In this document: one piece after another, positions 1 to 8,183 of the stretch | How the letters are laid out: every line of letters starts with the position of its first letter | Position numbering within the stretch: the first letter of the stretch is position 1 | Origin: a virus | DNA: 28,431 nucleotides | IMG/VR virus record: IMGVR_UViG_3300044643_000567 | Location: 1-28,431 of that record | Reading direction: 5' to 3' (one strand) | Notes under the pieces: model-generated | Told to the model about the DNA's origin: nothing | Databases searched by the model: none | The model's input: only the letters and a program-made list of their open reading frames with translations | Made by a program: the position numbers and the translations under genes

Positions 1-28
1 CTGAAACCAATTTTCTTACTGTTGCCAT
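1..28 (-). CDS. Start of an unidentified gene, cut by the window edge
   Basis: An ATG on the minus strand at 28-26 opens a reading frame that begins MATVRKLVS and runs off the left edge. It lies two bases after the stop codon of the metallophosphoesterase gene, and an A-rich stretch precedes the ATG, as at other starts in this arm. The tight spacing suggests translation from the same transcript. Nine residues are too few to assign a family. Confidence 0.5.
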
Positions 29-30
29 TT

Positions 31-1257
31 TTATATTCGTTCTTCAAATTCGCAAATCTTACCTAACTCTTTATCATAGACTAAAGCAAGAGCTGCTCTA
101 ACACTATGAACGTAGTTATTATCTAAATGCCATCTATCTGTACCAGACAAGCTAGGCATCTGTTGGATTCTAACACCTTTGACTTCCTTAGCCATGTAAT
201 GATGTTTATCTCCTGTATGTACTTCTCTGTACTTAGCATATCCAAACATTTGACTGTAATCAGAATGGGTTGCAAACAATAAAGGAAGATCCTCAATCTT
301 GCAGTTACCATGATGATAACCAATAAATGTATCACCCAACATCACTGCTTTCACTGTGCTATGTTCTCTTTCAAAACTAATAAAAGCATCAGCCTTGAAA
401 AACACATCTAACGCATGTGCTAAGTAGTATGACTTAGTTCTGTCATGATTACCTTGAACTAACACAACACGAACCTCTCTACAAGCTTTCTTTAACATTG
501 TAATCGTATCTACAAGTAGTTCAAACCCAAGTTCATACTCATGAGCATAATCAACAATAGTATCCTGTGGAGTTCCATTAGTTGTTTGGTGCTGATAGTT
601 ATCTGTGTGGAAGAAATCATTTGAGATGGGGAATACAATAGTATCAATATCGTACAAAGCCCTTACATTATAGATAAGATTCGTAGCAGTTACAAAGTAT
701 CTTGCACATCTGTCAGATGGTGAGTTGTCTCCATCAACATGTCGTTTAGCTAAGTGATAATCAGATAGTGATAGTTCAACATCTACTGTCTTAGCGTGTT
801 CGTGCTTAGGTGCTGGTTGGTGAATGTAGTTGGATGTATAGTTCTCCAAGAACTTAACAAAGTCTTCTGGAGTGTAATCTTTAGCTTCTTTTCTCTTAGA
901 GAATACTGAAGATGTAAATTTACCACTAGGTAAAACCTTTGACCAGTAGTTAGTAATTACATATTTGTCAAGGTTGATCTTGTGTAGCTGTGCTAATTCA
1001 AGATCGTCTTTAGGTTCAAAGTCAAGAACTAATGTACTCTCAATCGTTCCTTTCTCATTATTTACCTTACGAACAGTATCACATAACAATGGTAATTTCA
1101 ATGTTTCGTTAACCTCTTCTTCCTTTCCTCTTAACTCTTTTAACAATTCATCTACTTCAATCTCACTTATTCCAAGCTTTGTAGCATAGAACGATTTGCT
1201 TTTCTTTCGTCTTAACAGTTCTGAAAGACGCAAAAGCATGTCCTGATTTTCAGTCAT
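31..1257 (-). CDS. Calcineurin-like metallophosphoesterase with N-terminal helical region
   Basis: The 408-aa protein carries the ordered metal-binding motifs of the calcineurin-like phosphoesterase fold: DYH at residues 166-168, SNDFFH at 212-217 (a variant of the GDxxD motif), GNHD at 269-272, a histidine pair at 315-316 and HTGDKHH at 347-353. These families hydrolyse phosphodiesters in nucleic acids or small molecules using two metal ions; Mre11/SbcD nucleases are relatives. Residues about 20-42 resemble a helix-turn-helix, so DNA binding is possible. The gene has its own upstream promoter-like pair and leader, and sits behind the tail genes after a terminator. The fold is well supported; the substrate is unknown, with a DNA-processing role inferred. 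Confidence 0.88.
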   Translation of the reverse strand: MTENQDMLLRLSELLRRKKSKSFYATKLGISEIEVDELLKELRGKEEEVNETLKLPLLCDTVRKVNNEKGTIESTLVLDFEPKDDLELAQLHKINLDKYVITNYWSKVLPSGKFTSSVFSKRKEAKDYTPEDFVKFLENYTSNYIHQPAPKHEHAKTVDVELSLSDYHLAKRHVDGDNSPSDRCARYFVTATNLIYNVRALYDIDTIVFPISNDFFHTDNYQHQTTNGTPQDTIVDYAHEYELGFELLVDTITMLKKACREVRVVLVQGNHDRTKSYYLAHALDVFFKADAFISFEREHSTVKAVMLGDTFIGYHHGNCKIEDLPLLFATHSDYSQMFGYAKYREVHTGDKHHYMAKEVKGVRIQQMPSLSGTDRWHLDNNYVHSVRAALALVYDKELGKICEFEERI

Positions 1258-1284
1258 CCTACTTGTAGTTTAGTTAAATTGTCC

Positions 1285-1317
1285 TAAATATAGAAATTAA
1301 TTTTTGTATTTACCAAA
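1285..1317 (-). promoter_or_regulatory. Bacteroidota-type promoter for the metallophosphoesterase gene
   Basis: Read on the minus strand, TTTG (1317-1314) is followed after exactly 21 bases by TATATTTA (1292-1285). This matches the published Bacteroidota primary sigma pattern TTTG-N19-21-TAnnTTTG except for the final base. It lies in the 176-base gap upstream of the metallophosphoesterase start, just downstream of the terminator of the tail operon. No transcript data are available, so this is a motif match. Confidence 0.55.
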
Positions 1318-1372
1318 CAATTGTAACTGAGTTAATTATATAGTTTAATCAAATTGGTTATAAAAATGAAAA

Positions 1373-1397
1373 CTCCTGGGGATATCTACCCCAGGAG
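1373..1397 (-). terminator. Intrinsic terminator of the tail-gene operon
   Basis: A perfect 9-bp stem (CTCCTGGGG / CCCCAGGAG) with a 7-base loop is followed on the minus strand by TTTTCATTTTT. It lies 36 bases past the stop codon of the 273-aa adhesin-like gene, which is the expected place for the end of that operon. Confidence 0.75.
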
Positions 1398-1428
1398 AAA
1401 CTCTGTAAACCAACAAACAGAGTTTTTT
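1398..1428 (+). terminator. Second perfect hairpin with T-tract on the plus strand
   Basis: Adjacent to the minus-strand terminator is another perfect 9-bp stem (AAACTCTGT / ACAGAGTTT, 10-base loop) whose T-run lies on the plus strand. No plus-strand gene ends here. It may block antisense transcription, or form a tandem structure with its neighbour to protect the 3' end of the tail mRNA. The structure is clear; the function is inferred. Confidence 0.5.
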
Positions 1429-1433
1429 ATATC

Positions 1434-2255
1434 TTAACACTCACACCCTTCATCGTATGTGTAGAACTGTGTTCCTTGTGGTAACGTTGTAGTTGCACCA
1501 TTTACAAAACATTCAGTTCCAATAATTATGAACGATGGGTAACCTGCTCCAAGGATGTAGTATAGAACACCAGGATCGTTACACTTTACATATTGAGTGT
1601 ATACAGTTGTAGGACATCCTATTTGACCAGTACCTGTTATTAGAATCTGTGCACCTCCTGGATCATTACCAGTAGTTGATGTAATTCTGTATGTAATATC
1701 ACCATTAGTTACACGATCTCCAACAGCAAATGTACCTATTGGGTATCTCTGAGAAGTAGTGCTAGTAGAATCTGCACAGTTAAATAAGATGTAGTATTCT
1801 CCAAGAGGAGGACATCCTGTTTGACCTGTAGCAGTTATAGCAACTTGTGTACCTGCTGGATTAGTGTTATATATCTGATTAATTACGTAAGGATAGCTTT
1901 GATAAATTACCCTAGCATTTAATGTAAATGTTCCAGGAGTATATGCAATAGTATTTAAGGTTGCTGTTGTATTACAGTTAACGATTCTATACCATTGCTG
2001 AGGAACTGGAGGTGCTGTACTAGTAGTAGTTGTTGTTGTACCTATAGTTAAGTCAACATAGTTAGTACATATGTCTAATGACTTGACACGAACTATTGTA
2101 GCATCTCCTGGTACAACAGTAGACAGATAACCATTTTCTAATACCCCTTTAGCTATTGTTGAAGCAAAAGGAACTGCGTAATTATCGCTGTCTGAAAACA
2201 GGTCGAAAGGACCTGTATCCACACCAGCTGTTGTTAATGTTATTAAAACATCCAT
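1434..2255 (-). CDS. Modular adhesin-like tail protein with Thr linker and three internal repeats
   Basis: The 273-aa protein has an N-terminal module (residues 1-72) clearly related to the start of the 708-aa protein encoded upstream: a TxxGxxTGP motif, a VPxxATxxRVxSL-like stretch and a cysteine. A Thr-rich linker follows (73-82). Residues 89-150, 154-215 and 219-273 form three similar units starting Y-x3-NC/KC; the first two end in GTGQxGCP or TGQTGCP, and the last ends CEC. This N-anchor/linker/repeat design suggests an exposed virion decoration or receptor-binding component. It is the last gene of the tail operon, followed by a terminator. The exact role is unknown. Confidence 0.7.
   Translation of the reverse strand: MDVLITLTTAGVDTGPFDLFSDSDNYAVPFASTIAKGVLENGYLSTVVPGDATIVRVKSLDICTNYVDLTIGTTTTTTSTAPPVPQQWYRIVNCNTTATLNTIAYTPGTFTLNARVIYQSYPYVINQIYNTNPAGTQVAITATGQTGCPPLGEYYILFNCADSTSTTSQRYPIGTFAVGDRVTNGDITYRITSTTGNDPGGAQILITGTGQIGCPTTVYTQYVKCNDPGVLYYILGAGYPSFIIIGTECFVNGATTTLPQGTQFYTYDEGCEC
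1437..1991 (-). repeat. Three degenerate protein-coding repeats of about 62 codons
   Basis: Encoded residues 89-150, 154-215 and 219-273 of the 273-aa protein align as three copies. The most obvious DNA similarity is between the ends of copies one and two, where both encode a GQxGCP motif around 1615-1625 and 1810-1820. Confidence 0.6.
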
Positions 2256-2274
2256 GTTATTTTATTTATTTGGT

Positions 2275-4401
2275 TTAACTACACATAACATATGTATTAT
2301 TTGCTTGACCATTTCCACTTGTAATAGTTGGTGTAGTTCCATTTCTTACACAAAGGCTACCTATATTTCCTCCACTACCAGAATAGAATGAAGCAAAGTC
2401 TGGGAAGTCTGCACAGTTTTGATAATTTACATATACGTATTCATCAGAATTATAAGCATATATATCCCATGTACTGCAAGGTCTATATCCACAGAAGTAA
2501 CTATTTGCTTCTACTAATGTATCACAACACGTAGTGTTTGTACAACTGTTTCTTTGTCTACTCCACAGATCATAACCAACGCAATAGGTTTCCTCAGTCC
2601 AAGTACCACATTCACTACTAAGTCCTAATCCTACAGTGCGAGTGTCTCCTTGTGGAGGATCTACACAACATGGATTAGATTGTACCTCTTCTTGAACTTG
2701 ATAACATGCTTGACAAGTAGGATCTCCTACAGGAGTCCAAATAGGAGCTACGAATGCACCACACGCTTCGCTACATGTAGATATTATTTCAACTTGTCCT
2801 GTGTCAGCATTATTGCAAGTGTATTTTCTATTTCTTTTTTGAATACCTGGTCCATCACAATAAGGCTGTCCCCAATATTCTCCATCACAAGTTTGATTGC
2901 AACTACAGCTACAATCATCTATTGTCTCAGTAGTTATGTAAGTGTTACCACAAGCATAATACTTATCTCTGTACAATGAGCTAGGATTTGTTCCAACTCT
3001 TCCAGGTTGTCCACAATAATTAGGAGTGTAATAAGTTTGTCCACATTCTGTATAATTACAGCTACAGCTACAAGATTCAACTACTTGATAGTTTCCTGTT
3101 CGATTACCAGTACAATTCCAGTATTCATAACGAACAAGATCTTGTCCTCTACACTCATTGTTTGTGTAAGATGTTCCATTACAAGTTTCATTACATTGAC
3201 AGTCACAAGTAGTTCCATAATATCTTTTAATTGTATCATATACACCACAAGGATTTACTCGTTGTATGTACATTATATTATCATAGCATGGATAATTTCC
3301 TGTTTCTGTCCAGTAGTTATAGTTATTTAAAGAAAACGTTTGAGCAGTTCCATTAGTTAATTGGAAATCAGTATTTGATGCATAAGCAGAACCATTTCTT
3401 GTTACACCACAAGCATTTGAGTTGTATATAATTTTAATAACTGTTCCTGCTGGATAACTTCTAGTTCCTGACTTCCAACTTGTATCTGCATTTCCATCAA
3501 GATAGACTGTAAATGAATTAGGATCTAATCCATTTAGTGCAGTTATTGTTACATTTGATGGGGGTTGTAATGTACAAGTATCACCTTGCAAATCAGTATA
3601 GTCAAAACTATCAACTGATCTATTAAATGTAAAAAAACCTATTTTTACATATGTATTAGCAAAGTTACATACTCTTGTAAGAGCATCAGTGAATCTACCT
3701 TCTGCTTGAGCAGAAGTAAAATCAACACCATTGTTAGGTGCTGTATCAATTATACCACTAAATTTTATTGAATTTCTAACTATAAAACCACCCTCAAAAG
3801 AATTATTTAATCTAGCTGCATATAAATCAAATGTAAAAACATTTATTGCTGGATAGTCAGCTTTTAATTTAGCAGTATTAACTCCAAATCTATTAAATCT
3901 TATACTTCCTGACCCACCAACACTTACAGCATATCCTGCAACTAAATAAGAACTAGTTGCTAAAGTTTGATTAGATGCAATGTGTCTCTGAGTGTTATCA
4001 GAACTTATTGTTACATAACTATTAAATCCTACAACACCACTAGTTGATTGATATAATCTTGCTCCAAGTTCAGGTACTCCACTAGTACTTCCAAAAATTG
4101 TATCAATAAATGCTGACCCTACACCTGTATACATTGTTGTTGTAGTGGTGGTGGTTGTTGTAACTACAGGAGCAGTTGTTGAATAACTATTACAACCTGT
4201 AGATAACGATACTAATTTAATATTGGTTGAATTATCAGGTACTGTTATAGCTACTTCAGATCCTACTGATGGTAGATTTAAATTAGATCCATCTACAGCT
4301 ATTGTATAGTTAGTTCCATCTGTAGTATAATATCCATCATACAATGGTCCAGATGTTCCTGAACTAGTAAGTAATTTTACTTGTAATGTTATATTAGCCA
4401 T
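2275..4401 (-). CDS. Large Cys-rich modular tail/adhesin protein
   Basis: This 708-aa protein begins with an N-terminal module (about 1-75) shared with the 273-aa protein, followed by a linker of nine threonines (81-89). A beta-rich middle region (about 90-390) follows. Residues about 398-547 hold three tandem units, each opening with a CxCxCN motif and containing an aromatic-rich stretch with Tyr and Arg. The C-terminal part to 708 contains many more cysteines, including CC pairs. The pattern suggests a disulfide-stabilised or metal-binding extracellular stalk or receptor-binding protein on the virion. It lies in a tight row of tail genes, 2 bases from its upstream neighbour. No family is recognised with confidence. 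Confidence 0.75.
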   Translation of the reverse strand: MANITLQVKLLTSSGTSGPLYDGYYTTDGTNYTIAVDGSNLNLPSVGSEVAITVPDNSTNIKLVSLSTGCNSYSTTAPVVTTTTTTTTTMYTGVGSAFIDTIFGSTSGVPELGARLYQSTSGVVGFNSYVTISSDNTQRHIASNQTLATSSYLVAGYAVSVGGSGSIRFNRFGVNTAKLKADYPAINVFTFDLYAARLNNSFEGGFIVRNSIKFSGIIDTAPNNGVDFTSAQAEGRFTDALTRVCNFANTYVKIGFFTFNRSVDSFDYTDLQGDTCTLQPPSNVTITALNGLDPNSFTVYLDGNADTSWKSGTRSYPAGTVIKIIYNSNACGVTRNGSAYASNTDFQLTNGTAQTFSLNNYNYWTETGNYPCYDNIMYIQRVNPCGVYDTIKRYYGTTCDCQCNETCNGTSYTNNECRGQDLVRYEYWNCTGNRTGNYQVVESCSCSCNYTECGQTYYTPNYCGQPGRVGTNPSSLYRDKYYACGNTYITTETIDDCSCSCNQTCDGEYWGQPYCDGPGIQKRNRKYTCNNADTGQVEIISTCSEACGAFVAPIWTPVGDPTCQACYQVQEEVQSNPCCVDPPQGDTRTVGLGLSSECGTWTEETYCVGYDLWSRQRNSCTNTTCCDTLVEANSYFCGYRPCSTWDIYAYNSDEYVYVNYQNCADFPDFASFYSGSGGNIGSLCVRNGTTPTITSGNGQANNTYVMCS
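2761..3210 (-). repeat. Three Cys-rich protein repeats of about 46-53 codons
   Basis: The units begin at about residues 398, 444 and 497 of the 708-aa protein with CDCQCNETC, CSCSCNYTEC and CSCSCNQTC. Each has a further cysteine about 10 residues later and ends just before the next CxCxC block. Confidence 0.65.
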
Positions 4402-4403
4402 AA

Positions 4404-5279
4404 TTAGCAGGGTGATAAGGTATATCCTAATAAATTCATTCCTTCAATAACTTTGTTTGCAAAATATTGAGCGTCTTCATTTTCGTTAACATTATCTATT
4501 AGTCTTGAATAAGGATTATTAGATAGTCCCCAAATTCCTCCATAGACACCTGCTCCTGTATATACTGCACTCATAAGCTGTTGATACCACGTACCCCTTA
4601 TATCACCATTAAAAGTAACTCTATATGTAATAGATCTCACATTAGAATTCAATTGAGCATTTGCAAAAGTAACATCACTCATATAATCCATTGATTTTTC
4701 ACTGTTTATAGTCCAATTGGGGCCAGCTGTATAAAGTGGATTTGCCTCATTGGCAAATGTCATGTTTACAACTTTAGTTGCACCAGCTGGAATACTATCA
4801 CCTAACCATCTTACAAATCGTTCATCCTCCCTGGATGTAACTTTAACTCTTTGATCATATAACGCACTATTATTATCATAAAATGGAAGTAAACAAGGCT
4901 TAAGTATAGTGTTAGCCATAGTTTGTAATTGTGGAAGTACTTGATTCATACTACCTGAACTATCAAAGAATATATTTAAAGCAGTGCCTGAATCAAGAAC
5001 TGCTGGTGGGCTAGTTGATATCTGGGTTGTATTAAATGTAAACTGACAACTTAATGGAATTAAATCCTGCCATCTAGGAAGTCTATTATTAGGATAGGAT
5101 GCAAGTGGTTGTGCATTGGTATCAATAAACCAACTATCCTTTGCTCCAACAGATCCTTCTCTTTGGCCTTCAGTTGCTGTAATTAGCCCTCTATCACTGT
5201 TGGGAATAGCTTGCCCCTTAGGAGGAAATACGCTATTCGCATCAGTAACAGTGGCTACATAATTGGTTTGTTTAGTCAT
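4404..5279 (-). CDS. Virion-associated protein with von Willebrand A-like MIDAS motif
   Basis: The 291-aa protein contains ALNIFFDSSGSMN (residues 100-112). A hydrophobic strand followed by DxSxS (Asp106, Ser108, Ser110) is the metal-ion-dependent adhesion site of von Willebrand A domains, which bind ligands through a divalent metal. A second hydrophobic strand with MTFANEAN (173-180) is placed where such domains carry another site residue, but has Asn where Asp is common. The start overlaps the end of the collagen-like fibre gene by 8 bases, so the two are probably co-translated. Placement among tail genes implies a virion adhesin or assembly role; this is an inference. Confidence 0.7.
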   Translation of the reverse strand: MTKQTNYVATVTDANSVFPPKGQAIPNSDRGLITATEGQREGSVGAKDSWFIDTNAQPLASYPNNRLPRWQDLIPLSCQFTFNTTQISTSPPAVLDSGTALNIFFDSSGSMNQVLPQLQTMANTILKPCLLPFYDNNSALYDQRVKVTSREDERFVRWLGDSIPAGATKVVNMTFANEANPLYTAGPNWTINSEKSMDYMSDVTFANAQLNSNVRSITYRVTFNGDIRGTWYQQLMSAVYTGAGVYGGIWGLSNNPYSRLIDNVNENEDAQYFANKVIEGMNLLGYTLSPC

Positions 5280-7239
5280 TGCTTTCTAACTTTTTAACTC
5301 TAGCTTCTAATTCTTGTACAGCTTTTATCAAGATACCAACTGCAGAGTTTGTGTCCATTCTGTCTTGTTTGATAGTTGACATCTCTACAGGAGTATCATC
5401 TGCAATAAATCCATAATGTATTGTATCAGGATCGTTCTTGTATGCAAAACTAACAATGGTTGTACGAGATAATACATCTAAAGCATCTCCTTCATATGTT
5501 TCAATATTAGTCTTAGCAGCTCGTAAAGATGTCTGATAAAATGCTCCTGCATTTAATTGATCTGTATTTGAAACGTATACGCCTGATAATGCACTTGCAC
5601 TATTTCCTGTACCATTTCCTACTAATACATATCCTGAATTACCAGTACTTGGAGTGATAGTTGTAAATCCAGTACCTGGAGGACCTTGAGGTATTGTAAA
5701 ATTAAATACTGCTGCAGAACTTGATCCACTGTTTGAAACACTTGCAGGTGTACCTGCAGGACCTGTAGAAGTTGTACCAACAGCAATTGTAGCAGCAGCA
5801 CCTGAAGGACCTGGAGCTCCAGGACCACCTGTAGGACCTAGACCACCTGTTGGACCTGTTGGGCCTGTTGGACCTGTAGGACCTACGCCTCCTGGAGCAC
5901 CTGGAGTACCAGCAGGACCAGAAGATCCAGATGAACCAGATGTACCACTAGTACCACTAGTACCTGCAGAACCTGATGTTCCATTAGCTCCAGCAATTCC
6001 TGAAGTTCCTGATGTACCTGTACTTCCTGATGTACCACTTAAACCTGAGGTACCAGAAGTTCCTGAAGTACCTGTTCCATTTATACCTGAAGTACCTGAG
6101 GTTCCTGTAAGTCCTGCTGTACCTGAAGTACCAGCAATACCAGAAGTACCAGACGTACCTTGAAGTCCAGATGTACCACTAGTTCCAGCAGTTCCACTAA
6201 TACCATTTGTACCAGTAACTCCTGATGTTCCACTGGTTCCAGAAGTACCATTTACTCCTGATGTACCATTGATTGCAGCAATACCATTTAAGTTAACTGT
6301 CCATGGTTCGTATGTTCCTGAACCTGTAGTAGTTACAACGTCTACAGCCATGTCACCACATAGTGGATCATAACTTACAACAGTACCAATCATGGTATTT
6401 CCCACACCATAACTTAATATAACTTCTTGACCAATTGTATATGCTAATCCTGGACCAACTTCAAATATTGCTAGACCTGTACCAATAGTTAATGGTGTAG
6501 GTGACATTGTAGCATACCTGTCTCCAGACAAACCACTTGTTCCAGATGTTCCAGCTGTTCCTGTATCTCCATCACCTCCATTTATACCAGATGTTCCTGA
6601 CAAACCTGATGTACCTGATGTTCCAGATGTCCCTGTTGTTCCAGAAGTTCCTGATGTGCCATTGGATCCATCTGTACCTGATGAACCATCAGTGCCTGAT
6701 ATACCATTAGATCCTGACGTTGCAGAGGTACCAGCTGTAGCTGAGGTTCCTGAAGATGCAGCTGTACCAGAGGATCCTGATGATCCTGAGGATCCTGAAG
6801 ACCCATTGGTTCCTGACGAGCCAGAAGTACCTGCAGCAGCAGATACACCTGATGATCCACTAGATCCAGAAGTTCCTCCTGTACCTGCAGATCCTCTATC
6901 TCCATTTGCACCATTTGTGCCATCTCTACCATTGGTACCATTTCTACCACTAGAACCATTAGTTCCAGAGGTTCCATTTGTACCATTGTATTGTTGTATA
7001 TCGCCAATGGCAGTATCCATCTGCTCAAGAGCAGTGGTTAAATCTGTAAGGTTTTGTACTCCTGTGTGTGGAAGGTTAGGACCTACGTAAGTTACATCAT
7101 TAGAACTAACTCCACAGTTTGTGTTGGTATTACAGCCACATTGACCAGAGCAAGTAGATACTCCACAGCATCCACAACCTTGTTGTGAGTTGGTGTATAT
7201 CACTTCATTGTAACATGGCATTCCTGGTAAACAAGACAT
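5272..7239 (-). CDS. Collagen-like tail fibre with C-terminal S74 intramolecular chaperone
   Basis: The 655-aa protein starts with a Cys-rich segment (residues 3-42). A short helix (62-82) follows, then Gly-x-y repeats dominated by GTSGTSG (about 85-238). A beta-like module (240-322) interrupts the repeats, which resume at about 325-480 and end in GPTGPTGPTG. After a further beta region, residues 571-655 match the Peptidase_S74 chaperone family: SLRAAKTNI resembles the usual self-cleavage start with Ser571, HYGFIADD (608-615) is the GFIAQE-like motif, and a terminal coiled coil VQELEARVKKLE ends the chain. Such domains trimerise fibres and are then cut off. This is a trimeric host-recognition or tail fibre; the receptor is unknown. 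Confidence 0.92.
   Translation of the reverse strand: MSCLPGMPCYNEVIYTNSQQGCGCCGVSTCSGQCGCNTNTNCGVSSNDVTYVGPNLPHTGVQNLTDLTTALEQMDTAIGDIQQYNGTNGTSGTNGSSGRNGTNGRDGTNGANGDRGSAGTGGTSGSSGSSGVSAAAGTSGSSGTNGSSGSSGSSGSSGTAASSGTSATAGTSATSGSNGISGTDGSSGTDGSNGTSGTSGTTGTSGTSGTSGLSGTSGINGGDGDTGTAGTSGTSGLSGDRYATMSPTPLTIGTGLAIFEVGPGLAYTIGQEVILSYGVGNTMIGTVVSYDPLCGDMAVDVVTTTGSGTYEPWTVNLNGIAAINGTSGVNGTSGTSGTSGVTGTNGISGTAGTSGTSGLQGTSGTSGIAGTSGTAGLTGTSGTSGINGTGTSGTSGTSGLSGTSGSTGTSGTSGIAGANGTSGSAGTSGTSGTSGSSGSSGPAGTPGAPGGVGPTGPTGPTGPTGGLGPTGGPGAPGPSGAAATIAVGTTSTGPAGTPASVSNSGSSSAAVFNFTIPQGPPGTGFTTITPSTGNSGYVLVGNGTGNSASALSGVYVSNTDQLNAGAFYQTSLRAAKTNIETYEGDALDVLSRTTIVSFAYKNDPDTIHYGFIADDTPVEMSTIKQDRMDTNSAVGILIKAVQELEARVKKLESND
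5800..6987 (-). repeat. Collagen-like coding repeats (Gly-x-y)
   Basis: Two blocks of degenerate 9-base units (6526-6987 and 5800-6267) encode Gly-Thr-Ser type triplets; a non-repetitive module lies between them. The low-complexity DNA could support expansion and contraction by slippage or recombination. Confidence 0.85.
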
Positions 7240-7243
7240 ATTA

Positions 7244-7510
7244 TTATTTGTTTATTAAGATTATTACTCTACTTCCAATCATCTCTACAGTGAAGTGTTG
7301 ACAATACTCAGGGTTACATTGTTTGTATTCTAGTATTCTCTGATAGTTCAATAAGTCTTGAACAACCTCTCCAGGTATGTAGCGATTTAAGGAATATACA
7401 ATATTATTATATTCAATATTAGCTAGTTCTGCTAGCTTGTCATTAATATCTTGAAGCAACACAGGGATGCTTCCATAATATAAAGAATTAGTTAGCCTTG
7501 GTGTTAGCAT
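7244..7510 (-). CDS. Hypothetical 88-aa protein in the tail cluster
   Basis: The protein has no recognised domain. It contains a helical stretch with DINDKLAELANIEY (about residues 21-34), then a CNPEYC motif near residue 65 and a hydrophobic C-terminus (MIGSRVIILINK). It starts inside the end of the tiny Cys-rich gene upstream, overlapping by 23 bases, and its stop is four bases before the fibre gene, so it looks translationally coupled to both. A small structural or assembly role is possible from position alone. Confidence 0.65.
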   Translation of the reverse strand: MLTPRLTNSLYYGSIPVLLQDINDKLAELANIEYNNIVYSLNRYIPGEVVQDLLNYQRILEYKQCNPEYCQHFTVEMIGSRVIILINK

Positions 7511-7622
7511 CTTCTTGTTGTTTTTCTTCTTGCTTTATTGCGTAATTACATGGTGAGCAATATCCATTTATTAGTTGACATCCACACCCCACTTTAACGT
7601 GACATCTCTTACAATTAGCCAT
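7488..7622 (-). CDS. Tiny 44-aa Cys-rich (zinc-ribbon-like) protein
   Basis: An ATG at 7622-7620 overlaps the stop codon of the 185-aa gene (TAATG arrangement) and opens a 44-codon frame. The product begins MANCKRCHVKVGCGCQ and continues with CSPC, giving CxxC (residues 4, 7), CGC (13-15) and CxxC (22, 25), which is a zinc-ribbon-like spacing. Its tail is Lys/Gln/Glu-rich, and its end overlaps the next gene by 23 bases. Similar very short Cys-rich frames occur in tail clusters of Bacteroidota phages, from memory. The coupled overlaps on both sides argue that it is real. Confidence 0.65.
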   Translation of the reverse strand: MANCKRCHVKVGCGCQLINGYCSPCNYAIKQEEKQQEDANTKAN

Positions 7623-8179
7623 TATACAAAGTTGTTTACATAGTTGTTACCTGAACAACCACAGTTAGCTCTAATGAAATTATTTAACATCATATCTGCT
7701 TGTGTGTATAACTTGTTAGCTGTAGCAATAGCAGAGTTATTAGCAGCTGCAATAGAACCTTGAATCATGTAGTAAATACTATTCAATGTTACTTTTGCTT
7801 GCGTCCTGATAGGACCATCGCATTCCATCATGTCAAGCTTCATAAATGCGTTATCAAACTTCTCTTGGATCTTAGCAGTACGCATTATGTTATGCTCTAC
7901 ATTATATGTTTGAGCAGGAGATATAGAGTATTCAATAAAATATACACCATCTGGAATAGGAGCCAATGGCTGACCTACAGCTGTTAATCCTAATGACGTA
8001 GAATTGAATACGTTGAAATCATCAGGAGTAAATGGAAGACTAACAACATTTGTTGTGTTAGGTATGGTTATTTGAATAGTTGGAGCGACAGGCGTACCAT
8101 CGTATACTGATATATCAGCAACACCTAGCGTTAAGGTGTTGTAGGTATTTATTACTAGAAAATCTAAAGTTGTTGCCAT
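7622..8179 (-). CDS. Conserved tail-cluster protein, unknown role
   Basis: The 185-aa protein has a beta-rich N-terminal half (residues 1-90, including PDGVYFIEYSIS) and a helical C-terminal half with a KFDNAFMKLDMMECDG stretch and an AIATANKLYTQADMML helix, ending in a CGC motif. This strand-then-helix layout looks familiar from small proteins near the fibre genes of Bacteroidota phages, but I cannot give it a family name. It is the first gene after a strong terminator, so it must start from its own promoter or depend on read-through. A baseplate, adaptor or fibre-linked role is inferred from position. Confidence 0.7.
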   Translation of the reverse strand: MATTLDFLVINTYNTLTLGVADISVYDGTPVAPTIQITIPNTTNVVSLPFTPDDFNVFNSTSLGLTAVGQPLAPIPDGVYFIEYSISPAQTYNVEHNIMRTAKIQEKFDNAFMKLDMMECDGPIRTQAKVTLNSIYYMIQGSIAAANNSAIATANKLYTQADMMLNNFIRANCGCSGNNYVNNFV

Positions 8180-8183
8180 GCTG

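Noticed and set aside
6656-7090. Plus-strand frame rich in Pro/Asp/Val opposite the collagen-like repeats
   Set aside because: It is the antisense shadow of the Gly-Thr-Ser repeats; repetitive codons keep opposite frames open.
1434-7239. Diversity-generating retroelement acting on the tail adhesins
   Set aside because: No reverse transcriptase or template/variable repeat pair is visible in this window.
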